In this document: in pieces, positions 28,182 through 37,906 of the stretch | Position numbering within the stretch: the stretch's first letter is position 1 | Layout: the number at the start of each line of letters is the position of its first letter | Origin: JBBQNY01 sp038255255 | GTDB lineage: Bacteria > Pseudomonadota > Gammaproteobacteria > Xanthomonadales > Ahniellaceae | Direction: 5' to 3' | Assembly: GCA_038255255.1 (NCBI GenBank) | Contig: JBBSLL010000002.1 | Location: 112,637-176,636, forward strand | Length of the DNA stretch: 64,000 nt | The notes under the pieces: model-generated | What the model saw: only the letters and a program-made list of their open reading frames with translations | Database searches by the model: none | What the model was told of the DNA's origin: nothing | Translations under genes and position numbers: made by a program

Positions 28182-31082
28182 ATGAAAGTTTGGACGAAAC
28201 AGGTAGCGGGCACATTGGTATGTGGCGTGCTGTCGGCACTCAGTGGGGCGGCGCTCGCTGCAGATGCCGCGAACGCGCCCTTGACGCCGCAGGTGTCGCA
28301 GGCAGCGCGCTTCGACGAATCGCGCCCGATGCGCGACATCGTGCTGGAGGCGCAGGCTCGACCTGTCGACCCCAACAGCCCCGTCAAGGTGATTCCGAAC
28401 ATTTTTCCCAAGCAGGAGCGGGCCGCGGAGATTCTTCCTGAAGTCAGGGAAGCAGCTCGCGTCGGCGTACAGAAGGCCCCCACGGGAACTCCTGCGCCGA
28501 GCACCATCGTTTCCTTCCAGGCATTGAGCCTCAACGGAAGCCTCCCGCCGGATACCAACGGCGACGTCAGCCCCGCGCATTTCATCCAGTGGGTGAATAC
28601 GCAGTGGGCCATCTACAACAAGACCACGGGTGCACTCGTTTCCGGTCCCACTGAAGGCAACTCTTTCTGGGCGGGATTCGGTGGCCCTTGCGAAGCAAGA
28701 GATGACGGCGACCCGATCGTGTTGTGGGACGACCGCGCGCAACGCTGGATCATGTCGCAGTTCCTGAGCACCGCGCCCTTCGCACAGTGTGTCGCGGTCT
28801 CGACAACATCCGATCCGCTGGGAACTTACTACCGCTACCAGTTCAATCTACCCATCTTCGGCGACTACCCGCACCTCGGCGTGTGGACAGACGCGCAGGC
28901 AAGTCAGAACGCGTACCTGATGGTGACCCACGACTTCGCCGGTGGTTTCCAGGGCGCCTCCTACGTCGCGTTCGAACGCGACAAAATGCTGCAGGGCCTG
29001 CCGGCCCAGATGGTTCGTTTCGCGGGGATCGCGGTAGACGGAGATACGGTCTACGGCGCGCTGCCACTGCACCTTGAAGGACAACAGCCGGCGCCGGCGG
29101 GCACCTGCCCGGTGTTCGTGCACTTCGACGCGTTGGCCAGCGACTATCTGTTGTGGGATATGTGCATTCGCTGGGACGCTGTGGCATCGAGCACGCTGAC
29201 GCCGCAGCCGCAGCGGTTGGCCGCGCGCACGCCCTTCGTCCCGAATTTCGATGACGTCGCGCAGCTCGGATCGATCACGCCGCTGGACTCGTTCGGCTCG
29301 AACCTCATGTACCGGGCCACCGCGCGTGCGTTTCCGGCCGGAGCGCCGACGCCTCTTTCCATGGTGATCAATCACTACGTCAACGGCGGCACCACGAATG
29401 GTGGCGTGAAGTGGGTCAACTTCAGCCTGCGGCCGGGTGCGCTGCCCGCGCTCCCGTCGAGCGTGTTGTTCGTGAGCAGCTTCGAGCCAGATGCCGTGCG
29501 GGCCACGACCAAGACGATCAAGGACGAAGGCACCTACTCGCCGGATGCCAGCTCACGCTGGATGGGCGCCATCGCGATCGACCGGACGGGTAATCTCGGA
29601 CTGGGCTATTCGGTGAGCAGCGCGACCATCTCGCCGCAACTGCGCATCACGGGACGCGATCTCGGCGATCCGATCGGCACCCTGCGCGACGAGCAAACCT
29701 GCACGCCCGCTTTGACCGGCAGTCAGCTCAGCACCAGCGGACGCTGGGGAGACTACGCTTCCATGAGCGTGGATCCAGTCGACGAGTGCACGTTCTGGTT
29801 CACCAGCGAGTACTACGCCGTAACTTCCAATGCGAGCTGGACGACGCGCGTCTGCTCCTTCAAGTTCCCGAACTGCGGATTGCCGACCTTCGACGTGGTC
29901 GCGGATTCTCCAACGCGCGTGCAGATGTGCGGCACGCCGACTCCTGCCAACCCCACTTTCGCATTGCGCGTCGGTGTGCTGGATGGCTTCAGCAGCGCCG
30001 TGACACTGTCGGCCTCGGGCCAGCCTGCTGGCGTAACGCCGCAGTTCTCGACGCTCACGATCAATCCGACCCCGGGTACGAGCACGTTGACCCTGCAAGG
30101 TGCCAACACCCTGGCCTCGGGTGAGTACACCACCACCGTGACCGCCACCGCGGGCACCACCCAGCGCACGCTTGCCCTGAGTTACGGTGTTTCCTCGGCG
30201 CTTCCGGCCGCACCGACGCTTGTTGCGCCGGCCGCAAGCGCGACCGGCGTCGCTGTACGGCCTACCCTGAGCTGGAACGCGTCCCCAGGTGCGCTGAGTT
30301 ACCTGGTCGAAGTCGCCACCTCAGCTGCGTTCACGACGATCGTCGCGAGTGATACGGTCACGACAACGTCGTGGGCGGTGGATGTCGGACTCACTCCGTC
30401 GACGCAATACTTCTGGCGCGTGCGTCCGAGCAACTACTGCGGCAACGGCACCGTGTCCGCGACCCGCTCGTTCACGACAGGCGTACCGGGGCAGTGCCCG
30501 GCCGGCACGACCGCGAACATCATTCTCCAGGATGCGTTCGAGAGCGGCCTCAACGGCTGGGTGCCCGTAGGCACTGGCCCCAATCCATGGGCGCAGCAAG
30601 CGGCTCCGACGGGCGTGGGCTTGTCGACCACGGTCTGGCGCGTACCGAACAATGCCTTGACCAGCGATCAGGGCCTGATCTCGCCCAACGTCGTCATCCC
30701 TGCCAACGCGCAGGCGGTGATCCTGTCGTTCGATGCGTACCACAGCTTTGAAATCGACGCTGACCCGGGTTGCTGGGATGGTGCGGCCGTGGAAGCCAAG
30801 CAGACCTCGACGGTCGACTGGCTCTACCAGGGTCCGAACCGCATCTTCACCAATGGCTACAACGGTCAGATCCTGCCGGGAGCCCCGCTCGCGGGTCGCG
30901 ACGTGTGGTGCCGCACGCCAGCTGGCAATACGGCTCAACGCACCGTCGTCGATTTGAACAGCTTCATCGGCCAGACCATCCAGCTGCGGTTCCGCGCCAC
31001 CTCGGACAGCAACACCGTGGCGAACCCTCCTGCGAGCAACGGTCTGTCAATCGACAATTTGCGTGTCGAGGTGTGTCAGTAA
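28182..31082 (+). CDS. large secreted multidomain protein, function unknown
   Basis: A 966-aa exported protein: signal peptide about 1-26 (LSALSGAALAA). Residues about 105-560 form a large domain with a PDTNGDVSPAHFIQWVN opening, FGDYPHLGVW and WGDYASMSVDP, probably a beta-propeller-like fold. An Ig-like region follows (about 580-670), then a fibronectin-III-like module (about 680-770: LSWNASPGALSYLVEVAT), then a jelly-roll/MAM-like end (about 785-966: FESGLNGWVPVG, ending SIDNLRVEVCQ) as in extracellular hydrolases. No catalytic motif was identified. ATG 28182 is chosen for the signal peptide. A strong terminator closes it at 31134. Confidence 0.7.
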   Translation: MKVWTKQVAGTLVCGVLSALSGAALAADAANAPLTPQVSQAARFDESRPMRDIVLEAQARPVDPNSPVKVIPNIFPKQERAAEILPEVREAARVGVQKAPTGTPAPSTIVSFQALSLNGSLPPDTNGDVSPAHFIQWVNTQWAIYNKTTGALVSGPTEGNSFWAGFGGPCEARDDGDPIVLWDDRAQRWIMSQFLSTAPFAQCVAVSTTSDPLGTYYRYQFNLPIFGDYPHLGVWTDAQASQNAYLMVTHDFAGGFQGASYVAFERDKMLQGLPAQMVRFAGIAVDGDTVYGALPLHLEGQQPAPAGTCPVFVHFDALASDYLLWDMCIRWDAVASSTLTPQPQRLAARTPFVPNFDDVAQLGSITPLDSFGSNLMYRATARAFPAGAPTPLSMVINHYVNGGTTNGGVKWVNFSLRPGALPALPSSVLFVSSFEPDAVRATTKTIKDEGTYSPDASSRWMGAIAIDRTGNLGLGYSVSSATISPQLRITGRDLGDPIGTLRDEQTCTPALTGSQLSTSGRWGDYASMSVDPVDECTFWFTSEYYAVTSNASWTTRVCSFKFPNCGLPTFDVVADSPTRVQMCGTPTPANPTFALRVGVLDGFSSAVTLSASGQPAGVTPQFSTLTINPTPGTSTLTLQGANTLASGEYTTTVTATAGTTQRTLALSYGVSSALPAAPTLVAPAASATGVAVRPTLSWNASPGALSYLVEVATSAAFTTIVASDTVTTTSWAVDVGLTPSTQYFWRVRPSNYCGNGTVSATRSFTTGVPGQCPAGTTANIILQDAFESGLNGWVPVGTGPNPWAQQAAPTGVGLSTTVWRVPNNALTSDQGLISPNVVIPANAQAVILSFDAYHSFEIDADPGCWDGAAVEAKQTSTVDWLYQGPNRIFTNGYNGQILPGAPLAGRDVWCRTPAGNTAQRTVVDLNSFIGQTIQLRFRATSDSNTVANPPASNGLSIDNLRVEVCQ

Positions 31083-31133
31083 ACGGCTGATGCACACATC
31101 GCCTGTCCTTCCAGGGCAGGCGATCGATTCGGC

Positions 31134-31162
31134 AAACCCGGTGCGCGAGCGCCGGGTTTTTT
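31134..31162 (+). terminator. rho-independent terminator
   Basis: Stem AAACCCGG / CCGGGTTT extended by TGC / GCG pairs around a GCGA loop, followed by a run of T to 31162. It lies 51 bp after the 966-aa gene. Confidence 0.9.
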
Positions 31163-31269
31163 CTTTGCGCAGCGGGACTCTTGCTGCGCTTCGCTCCGTT
31201 GCCCACGGGGGGCGAGACCCCGATACTTGAAACGCGCGCTGCGCGGTCCCGGAGTGGAAACTGTCACGC

Positions 31270-34200
31270 ATGTACCGCCGGATGTCCTCTGCCTCCGTTT
31301 CGACAGCGCTGCCGCTGGTAGCGCTGGCGATGTCGTGCGCGTGCTTCGCGAACGAACGCGGGCGCACGCCTGCCGCGACTGTCAGTGCAGAGGGCGCGCC
31401 GTCGCTGCTCGTGTTGCATGCAGGAACATTCGACCCGACGACGCATTCGTTGGCGAAAGCGCGCCCGAAGTTCGAAGGTGCTACGCACGGCCGTTACGCC
31501 ATCGTGCAGTTCGAATCGGCCGGAGACGCGCGCGCGGTGCGCGAAGATCTCGAACGCGCCGGTCATGTGGTGGTGGCCTTCATCCCGAACGCAGCCTATG
31601 CCGTGCGCCTCGGCCCGCTGGGGCTCGAAGCGATCGCGAACGCGCGTGCGGTTCGGTGGGCCGGCGCATTCGAATCGCACTGGAAGATCGATCCGGTGCT
31701 GCACCCGTCATTTGCGGGCGCGACCGAGTTCCGCAACGACCTCGAGATCGACGGGTTCGCCGGCGAATCCGCAGCGCGATTCGCCGATGCCTTGCGCAAG
31801 GCATTTCCGGAAGTCGAAGTGCTGGGTATTCGCGAGCACGCGCACCAACCGCGCCTGCGCGTACGTATGCCGAGTGCGAAGTTGCAGGCCGCGATCGTGT
31901 TGCTCGCCAGTATCGACGGTGTGTTCTGGATCGCGCCCTACGATGCGCCGCGGGCGCTGAACGACGAATCGTTTCCGTCGATCCAGGCCGATGCAGACAC
32001 GGGCGGCCCGATCTGGGATCGCGATCTCACCGGCAGCGGGCAGGTCGTCGCCGTTGCGGATTCGGGCCTGGATCGCAACGAATCGTGGTTCACGCAGCTG
32101 GACCAGGGTGCGGGCGTGGTCACCGGGATCACCGATGCGCAGTCCCCGAGCCTGCCGCAACCCGGCACGGCCCAGCCGACGCACAAGGTGCTGGCGTACT
32201 GGGTGCAACCGGGCGCCACCGCCTATGACAACAACCAGAACTGTTCCGGCAACGGCGACAACCGCTTCCACGGCACGCACGTTGCAGGTTCGGTTGCCGG
32301 GGATCGCGGTGCGACCGCATCGCCGACCGATCCCGCGCACGACCCCGGCGGCGACGACGGCATGGCGCCGAATGCGCAAATCCTGTTCCAAGACATCGGT
32401 AACGACGTCACTGGCTGTTACAGCATCACGGATTTCATGGGCACGCTACGGCAGGCCGCAGCCGGAGGTGCGCATATCCACAGCAACAGCTGGGGCGGCG
32501 GCGCAGGCGGTTCGTACAACGGCAACGATCGCGATGCCGACGAGACGACGTGGGAGCTCGAGGACCTGCTGGTCGTCGCGGCGGCAGGCAACTCGGGACC
32601 GCAGGCTGGAAGCGTGCTGTCGCCCGGCAACGCGAAGAACGTTCTGACCGTCGGCGCGACGCTGCACGGCAACAGCCCGATCGAAGCGACGTTTTCCTCG
32701 CGCGGCCCGACGCGGGACGGACGGCTCAAGCCCGACATCGTGGCTCCCGGGGTCGCCATCGTCTCGGCGGCGGGCAACGACGACAACGGCCCGACGGTAC
32801 AGGCCGGCACCAGCAAAACCTTCAGCGGCACGTCGATGGCCACGCCCACCATCGCGGGCGGCGCGGCGCTCCTGCGCCAGTATTTCGTGGACGGTTTCTA
32901 TCCGCGCGGCGCCCGGCAGGCGTCGGACACGACCGAACCCAACGGCGCGCTCATGAAGGCGGTGCTGCTCAACGGCACCCGGATCCTTGGCGAGTTTCCA
33001 ACGCAGGTGCTCGGCTGGGGCCGGATGTTTCTGGAGAACACCCTGTACTTCAACCAGGCCATCGGCGGCGGTGCCGGCGACAACCGGCGCATGCGCTACT
33101 TCGAGCGCGAGAACGACGCGGGATTGCTGACGGGGCAGGCGCACGAATACGTGATCGCGAACGTCGGGAGCGCCGAGGAGTTGCGCGCGACGCTGGTCTG
33201 GTTCGACCCGGAAGGTGCGCCGGGCGCCGCCATCCACCGCGTCAACGATCTCGACCTGGAAGTCACAGGGCCAGGTGGATTGACCGTCTATCGCGGCAAC
33301 GTATTCGTCGACGGCGCGTCGGCGCCGAACGCCGGCGCCGCCGACGTCCGCAACACGGTGGAACAGATCCGCATCGTCGCACCGGCTCCGGGGCGCTACA
33401 CCTTGCGCGTGCGCGCGACGAACGTGCCGGGCAACGGCCGCGAATTCACCGACCGGCAGGGTTATGCGCTGGTGGTGTCCGGCGCATTCGGCATACCGGA
33501 CGCAACGCCTGCCGAAGCGCCGCTCGGAGTTGCCGTTATCGGCAACGACACCTCGGGCGTCGCCATCGGTTTTGCCGGATCGAGCAGCCAGGGCTACCAG
33601 CTCTATCGCGCCGACGGCAGCTGCGCGAGCGCCGCCGCGGGCGCATTTCGCCTGGTTGCCGAAGGCGCGGGTAGTCCCGTGGTCGACATGACCTCGCAAG
33701 GCGGCGCGACGCACGCCTGGCGTGTGCGCGGCATCGACAACGACATCGAAGGCCACGCATCGGCGTGCGTCGGCGCCGTATCCAATGACGACTGCACGCG
33801 GCGGCCGACTTTCGACACACAGTCATTGACGCGCGACTTCACCAACGCGACCTGCTCAGTCGCACTCGACTGGGCGCCAGCGACATCGAATTGCGTGCAG
33901 CAACCGAGCGTCGGCTATCTCGTCGAACGCGATATCGATCCGTACTTTTCATCGCCGAGCGTGATCGCCACTCCCTCGACGACGGCCTTCGTCGACCTCG
34001 ACGTGCGCGCCGGGCAACCTTACTACTACCGCATCACCGCTCGCGACGGCGGCAACAGCCGCAGCTTGCCGACTCCGATCACCAATGCCACCCCTGTCGG
34101 TCCCGGCGGGCCCGCTGGCGTGGGCTATCTCGACGACGTCGACGACAATACCTACATGACGATGGAGCCGCCCTGGCGCATCTCGGAACGACGCGCCAGC

Positions 34201-34728
34201 ACCGGACAGTTCGCGTATCACAACGCCGGCGACGGTCAGGACTATCTCGCCAGCACCTGTGCATCGCTCACGACGCCCTCCTTCATCGTGCCGCTCGGTG
34301 CGACCCTGAGTTACGCCGCGCGCTACGACTTCGAAGCGCGCTGGGACGGCGTGGTGGTCGAGATTTCTGCAGACGGCGGCGCCAGTTGGACCGACCTGCC
34401 ACCCGAGGGCGGCTATCCCGGGGCACTCGACCTGACTGGCAATCCACCGGCGAACGAATGCGGGTACCCGCCCACGCAAGGCGCCTACACCGGAACCAGC
34501 TCGGAAGTGTTCGAGCAAAAAACCACGGACCTCGCCGCCTACGCATCGCGCGCCGTGATGATCCGCTGGCGCTTTACCTCGGACTCGAGCGTCGAGGAGG
34601 AGGGCTTCTACCTCGACGACGTACGCGTCAGCGGCACCCCGCCGCCGGCGGATCCGGCGCGCATGTTTGCTTCGGGCTTCGAGGATTTCGAAGGCCCGAC
34701 GACCTGCAATGAGCCGCGAGGCGATTGA
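31270..34728 (+). CDS. secreted subtilisin-like serine protease
   Basis: A 1152-aa S8 peptidase. After a signal peptide (1-27, ends CACFA) and a pro-region to about 230, the catalytic triad is Asp264 (VAVADSGLD), His334 (FHGTHVAGS) and Ser522 (FSGTSMATP). The beta-sandwich usual after the S8 core follows (ATLVWFDPEG, RVNDLDLEV, about 620-745), then fibronectin-like modules (about 750-920), then a jelly-roll end (about 960-1125). MFASGFE occurs at 1132-1138, followed by 14 more residues, so the FE tail of the other proteases is present but not terminal. The last 121 bp overlap the convergent acyltransferase gene. Start ATG 31270; a second ATG is four codons in. Confidence 0.9.
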   Translation: MYRRMSSASVSTALPLVALAMSCACFANERGRTPAATVSAEGAPSLLVLHAGTFDPTTHSLAKARPKFEGATHGRYAIVQFESAGDARAVREDLERAGHVVVAFIPNAAYAVRLGPLGLEAIANARAVRWAGAFESHWKIDPVLHPSFAGATEFRNDLEIDGFAGESAARFADALRKAFPEVEVLGIREHAHQPRLRVRMPSAKLQAAIVLLASIDGVFWIAPYDAPRALNDESFPSIQADADTGGPIWDRDLTGSGQVVAVADSGLDRNESWFTQLDQGAGVVTGITDAQSPSLPQPGTAQPTHKVLAYWVQPGATAYDNNQNCSGNGDNRFHGTHVAGSVAGDRGATASPTDPAHDPGGDDGMAPNAQILFQDIGNDVTGCYSITDFMGTLRQAAAGGAHIHSNSWGGGAGGSYNGNDRDADETTWELEDLLVVAAAGNSGPQAGSVLSPGNAKNVLTVGATLHGNSPIEATFSSRGPTRDGRLKPDIVAPGVAIVSAAGNDDNGPTVQAGTSKTFSGTSMATPTIAGGAALLRQYFVDGFYPRGARQASDTTEPNGALMKAVLLNGTRILGEFPTQVLGWGRMFLENTLYFNQAIGGGAGDNRRMRYFERENDAGLLTGQAHEYVIANVGSAEELRATLVWFDPEGAPGAAIHRVNDLDLEVTGPGGLTVYRGNVFVDGASAPNAGAADVRNTVEQIRIVAPAPGRYTLRVRATNVPGNGREFTDRQGYALVVSGAFGIPDATPAEAPLGVAVIGNDTSGVAIGFAGSSSQGYQLYRADGSCASAAAGAFRLVAEGAGSPVVDMTSQGGATHAWRVRGIDNDIEGHASACVGAVSNDDCTRRPTFDTQSLTRDFTNATCSVALDWAPATSNCVQQPSVGYLVERDIDPYFSSPSVIATPSTTAFVDLDVRAGQPYYYRITARDGGNSRSLPTPITNATPVGPGGPAGVGYLDDVDDNTYMTMEPPWRISERRASTGQFAYHNAGDGQDYLASTCASLTTPSFIVPLGATLSYAARYDFEARWDGVVVEISADGGASWTDLPPEGGYPGALDLTGNPPANECGYPPTQGAYTGTSSEVFEQKTTDLAAYASRAVMIRWRFTSDSSVEEEGFYLDDVRVSGTPPPADPARMFASGFEDFEGPTTCNEPRGD

Positions 34729-35501
34729 CCCAGTGCATTGCTCACCGCCGCGTGCGCGGCCAGTGCCAGGTCCTTGCGGGTCATGTCCTGCGTTGCGTCC
34801 AAGGGTGCGTGAAACGTGATGCGCAGGCGTGCGCCGCGGGAACGCAGGAATCGCCACACGTGCGCGCCTGCGGGCGCACCGCCGTGGAATGCGTACAGGT
34901 CGCGATCGCCACCACCACCACGGTCAATACGGCGGCCATCGGTCTGGATCAACTCGAGGGTGAAGGGCTGCAGGCGCGCTTCCACCCGGGGTGGTGAGGG
35001 ATCGGCGAGTATCTCGAAGAGGCTCGAGCGAAACGGCGCCACCGTGACACCGGGCGACGTCGTGCCCTCGGCGAACAGCACCAGTCGCGTGCCGCGCCCG
35101 AGTACTTCCCTGACATGGGCCGCGACCTTTGCCGCGTCGCGCGCACGCCGGCTGACGAACAGCGTCTGCTGCATTGCGCCCAGGAACTTCATGCCCGGCC
35201 AGCCGGCCATCTCCCCCTTGGCGATGAAAGCCGCGCGCACGCAGGCGCCCACCACGAACACGTCGAAGTGCGACAGGTGGTTGCCCACGTAGATCGTGCC
35301 CGCGCGCACGTCAATGTCGCCGACCTGTTCGGCCTCGATCGCGAGCACCCGGCAGAGCGCGCGATGCCACAGGCGCGGAATCGCGAAAGAACCGGGACCG
35401 CCCGACACCTGGCGCACCGCGAACTGCAGCGGAAACAGCATGGCCGTGATGGCCAATGCGGCCAGGGCCTTGCTCCACGCAATAACCCCCGCTATTCGCA
35501 A
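34608..35501 (-). CDS. 1-acylglycerol-3-phosphate acyltransferase-like (PlsC family)
   Basis: Membrane-associated acyltransferase, likely adding a fatty acyl chain to a lysophospholipid or similar acceptor. Motif I is NHLSHFD (HX4D), motif III FAEGTTS, with an N-terminal membrane helix (ALAALAITAMLFPLQFAV). The 297-aa length exceeds plain PlsC by a low-complexity tail (from about 255) whose DNA is antisense to the subtilase end; the true stop could still be this one. The start is a TTG at 35501 with no good RBS; ATG 35441 is an alternative that shortens the helix. It follows the MOSC gene by 31 bp on the same strand. Confidence 0.75.
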   Translation of the reverse strand: MRIAGVIAWSKALAALAITAMLFPLQFAVRQVSGGPGSFAIPRLWHRALCRVLAIEAEQVGDIDVRAGTIYVGNHLSHFDVFVVGACVRAAFIAKGEMAGWPGMKFLGAMQQTLFVSRRARDAAKVAAHVREVLGRGTRLVLFAEGTTSPGVTVAPFRSSLFEILADPSPPRVEARLQPFTLELIQTDGRRIDRGGGGDRDLYAFHGGAPAGAHVWRFLRSRGARLRITFHAPLDATQDMTRKDLALAAHAAVSNALGQSPRGSLQVVGPSKSSKPEANMRAGSAGGGVPLTRTSSR

Positions 35502-35532
35502 GGCGGCGATCCGCCGACGGCCCGGGGCTGGC

Positions 35533-36339
35533 TCATCGCGCTTCGATCACGTCGACGGGGTCTCCCAGGCGCAACGTGCCCGTGGCACGCGGGATGAGGT
35601 TCATTCCAAACAGTACGTCCTTGCCGTTGCCCGCGTCTCGATAAGTGCGCAGCGTGCGCAAGGGTTCGCCGCCGGGATCGCGCACCGCCGTGACCGGGTC
35701 GATGGTGGTGAACACGCAACGCTCGCAGCGCTTGACCGCATCGAACTCCACCCGGCCGATGCGCACCCGCCGCCACCCATCCTCCGCATGCGGCGCGCAA
35801 TCGCCGATCACGACGTTGGGACGGAACCGTGCCATGCCAATCGGGTGTTCGAGGCGCTCGTTGAGTCCCTCCAGCGACGCGCGCGAGATGACCAGCAACG
35901 GAAAGCCGTCGGCGAAGCTCACCTCGTCGCCCGGAGCGGCGAGAGCCGGCTCGATCGCGCGGTGACTGTCGCTGTCCATGTGCACCAGGCGCAGGGGTCG
36001 CCCCAGCAAGGCACTGAGCCAGGCATGCGCGGCGTCGTCGGCAAGCGCCGCATCGACCTCGTCGTCCCACACGCGCACCTTTGCGCGCGTGCCGTTGCGC
36101 GGTGCTGCGACCGCCAGGGGCGCGCAGCCCGGTGCGGTCAGCGACAATCCGTGGCCCTGCGGCAGCGCGTGGATCAGCACCAGGCGCGCGTCCGCGCGCG
36201 CCGTGACGAAACGGTTCGCGGCGTCGATCACCATCCAGCGGCGATCGCCCAGCGGGCCGCGCGGCGCGACGTCGAGTGCGTCGACGTCGAGCGCGGCGCA
36301 GGACTTCAGCGGGTGGATGTGCAATGACGTGACGTGCAT
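35533..36339 (-). CDS. MOSC domain protein, YcbX-like
   Basis: A 268-aa protein with an N-terminal MOSC beta-barrel (LHIHPLKSC, GDRRWMVID, RFVTAR) and the C-terminal MOSC domain (RFRPNVVIGD, then KRCERCVFTTIDP with the conserved Cys). Relatives (YcbX, mARC) bind molybdenum cofactor and reduce N-hydroxylated compounds with a partner reductase. No ferredoxin domain is attached here, so an external electron donor would be needed. ATG 36339 is preferred over one 48 nt upstream because HVTSLHIHPLKSC is the family start. Confidence 0.88.
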   Translation of the reverse strand: MHVTSLHIHPLKSCAALDVDALDVAPRGPLGDRRWMVIDAANRFVTARADARLVLIHALPQGHGLSLTAPGCAPLAVAAPRNGTRAKVRVWDDEVDAALADDAAHAWLSALLGRPLRLVHMDSDSHRAIEPALAAPGDEVSFADGFPLLVISRASLEGLNERLEHPIGMARFRPNVVIGDCAPHAEDGWRRVRIGRVEFDAVKRCERCVFTTIDPVTAVRDPGGEPLRTLRTYRDAGNGKDVLFGMNLIPRATGTLRLGDPVDVIEAR

Positions 36340-36365
36340 GCTGGATTCCGGCGCGGTCCGTCCAT

Positions 36366-36454
36366 GGTGCGACAGGCTCGCCACCAACGGAGTGTGGAAT
36401 TCGGACGGTTCGACAGGCTTGCCTCTGTTCGGCTCGACAGGCTGACCACGAACG
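36366..36454. repeat. three copies of a TCGACAGGCT-type repeat
   Basis: Three degenerate copies lie at 36366-36390, 36407-36423 and 36431-36454, sharing a GACAGGCT core (two with TCGACAGGCT) and, in two of them, a following CCAC-AACG half. They occupy the intergenic space between the MOSC gene and tesA. Confidence 0.6.
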
Positions 36455-36485
36455 CATCGTGTACCCGGAGTATGCCGCGTGGCGA

Positions 36486-37175
36486 TCAGCGCAGCAGCGG
36501 CAACAGCGCCGGCCAGACGTGATCGCGCAGCTTGCGTTGCGCGGCGGCATTCGGATGAAGGTTGTCGGGAAGGAATGCGCCGCGGTCGAAGGCGATGGGC
36601 TCGAGCAGAAAGGGTAAAAGTGCGATGCGGTGCTGCCTGGCGAGCGAGGCGAAGGTTTCCGCGAAGGCGGTGGTGTATTCGCGCCCGTAATTGGGCGGCA
36701 GCCGCATGCCGACCAGCAGAACTTTTGCCCCGGAGCGTTTCGCCGCCGTAATCATGCGCTCGAGGTTGGCGCGGGTCTGCGCAACCGGCAGGCCGCGAAG
36801 TCCATCGTTCGCGCCCAGTTCGATGACGACGAGCGCGGGACGCGAACGTGCGAGCTCCCGGTCGATGCGGGCGGCGCCGCCTGCCGACGTTTCGCCGCTC
36901 ACACTCGCGTTGACGACCCGCCAGCGCGGGTGCGATTTCGCCAACCCTGCAGCGGTCAGCGCGACCCAGCCTTGCGAAGCGTCCAGTCCATATGCCGCCG
37001 ACAGCGAATCGCCCATCACCAGCAGGGTGCGGTGCGGGTTCGAACTCGGCTTGGTGGCCACATTCGCGGCGAGGGCGACCGGCACGTACAGCAGGACCAG
37101 GCCAAGCAGGCAGCGCGCGGCATGACCTATGACCGATTGAATACCGTCGCGCCGGGTCTCACAACGTAAGCTCAT
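36486..37175 (-). CDS. tesA: arylesterase / acyl-CoA thioesterase I, TesA-like
   Basis: Periplasmic SGNH hydrolase acting as a thioesterase, lysophospholipase or arylesterase. Signal peptide with a helix at 17-37 (ends VALAA); catalytic Ser57 in VMGDSLSAAYG, oxyanion Gly94 and Asn123 in LGANDGL, and the D204/H207 pair in PDNLHPN. 229 aa, like the family. ATG 37175 is selected for the signal peptide; the frame opens much earlier. Divergent from the ybbA homologue, a conserved arrangement in gammaproteobacteria that supports both calls. Confidence 0.92.
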   Translation of the reverse strand: MSLRCETRRDGIQSVIGHAARCLLGLVLLYVPVALAANVATKPSSNPHRTLLVMGDSLSAAYGLDASQGWVALTAAGLAKSHPRWRVVNASVSGETSAGGAARIDRELARSRPALVVIELGANDGLRGLPVAQTRANLERMITAAKRSGAKVLLVGMRLPPNYGREYTTAFAETFASLARQHRIALLPFLLEPIAFDRGAFLPDNLHPNAAAQRKLRDHVWPALLPLLR

Positions 37176-37219
37176 CCAACCTCCCTCCGCATTTTCGCCG
37201 CACGCAGCCAGGACCCCGC

Positions 37220-37906
37220 ATGAATCAGGAACCCACAACGCCCGCGCTGCGCGTGCGTTCGCTCGGCAAACGTGTGGCGCTGCCGGACCACGAGTTGACC
37301 ATTCTGGATGGCGTCGAGTTCCAGATCGACAAGGGGGAGGCGATTGCCGTGGTCGGCGCGTCGGGCTCTGGAAAGAGCACGCTGCTCGGCCTGCTGGCCG
37401 GGCTCGATACGCCGAGCCAGGGCTCGGTCGAGCTCGACGGGCAGTCGCTGTCCAGTCTCGATGAGGACGGCAGGGCACGGGTGCGTGGCGAGAAGGTCGG
37501 CTTCGTGTTCCAGAACTTCCAGTTGCTGCCGTCGCTCACTGCGCTCGAGAACGTGATGCTGCCGCTCGAACTGCGCGGCGACGCCGACGTACGCACGCCG
37601 GCGCTGGAGATGCTGGGCAAGGTGGGGCTGGCCGAGCGCGTGGACCATTACCCGCGCCAGCTCTCGGGTGGTGAGCAGCAGCGCGTCGCGCTGGCGCGCG
37701 CGTTCGTCACGCGGCCGTCGATCCTGTTCGCGGACGAACCCACCGGCAATCTCGATACGCAAACCGGGCAGGCCATCATCGACCTCCTGTTCGCACTCAA
37801 CCACGATGCGGGCACCACGCTGGTACTCGTCACCCACGACGAGCATCTCGCACAGCGCTGCGGTCGAACCCTGCGGCTCGATGGCGGACGGCAGGTGCCG
37901 GCGTGA
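37220..37906 (+). CDS. ybbA: ABC transporter ATP-binding protein YbbA
   Basis: ATPase subunit of a LolCDE/MacB-type (Type VII) ABC system. Walker A GASGSGKST at 46-54, Q-loop FVFQNFQLLPSLT, signature LSGGEQQRVALARA, Walker B ILFADEPTGNLD. 228 aa. The permease ybbP starts inside its last codons (GTGA overlap), so they form one complex and one operon. Systems of this family do mechanical work across the periplasm rather than transporting small solutes; the substrate of YbbAP is not settled, though it is functionally linked to TesA by its position. Confidence 0.95.
   Translation: MNQEPTTPALRVRSLGKRVALPDHELTILDGVEFQIDKGEAIAVVGASGSGKSTLLGLLAGLDTPSQGSVELDGQSLSSLDEDGRARVRGEKVGFVFQNFQLLPSLTALENVMLPLELRGDADVRTPALEMLGKVGLAERVDHYPRQLSGGEQQRVALARAFVTRPSILFADEPTGNLDTQTGQAIIDLLFALNHDAGTTLVLVTHDEHLAQRCGRTLRLDGGRQVPA

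Noticed and set aside
29461..29500. Internal LFVSSFE in the 966-aa secreted protein, resembling the FE tail
   Set aside because: It is in the middle of a folded domain, 500 residues from the end, so it is probably chance similarity.
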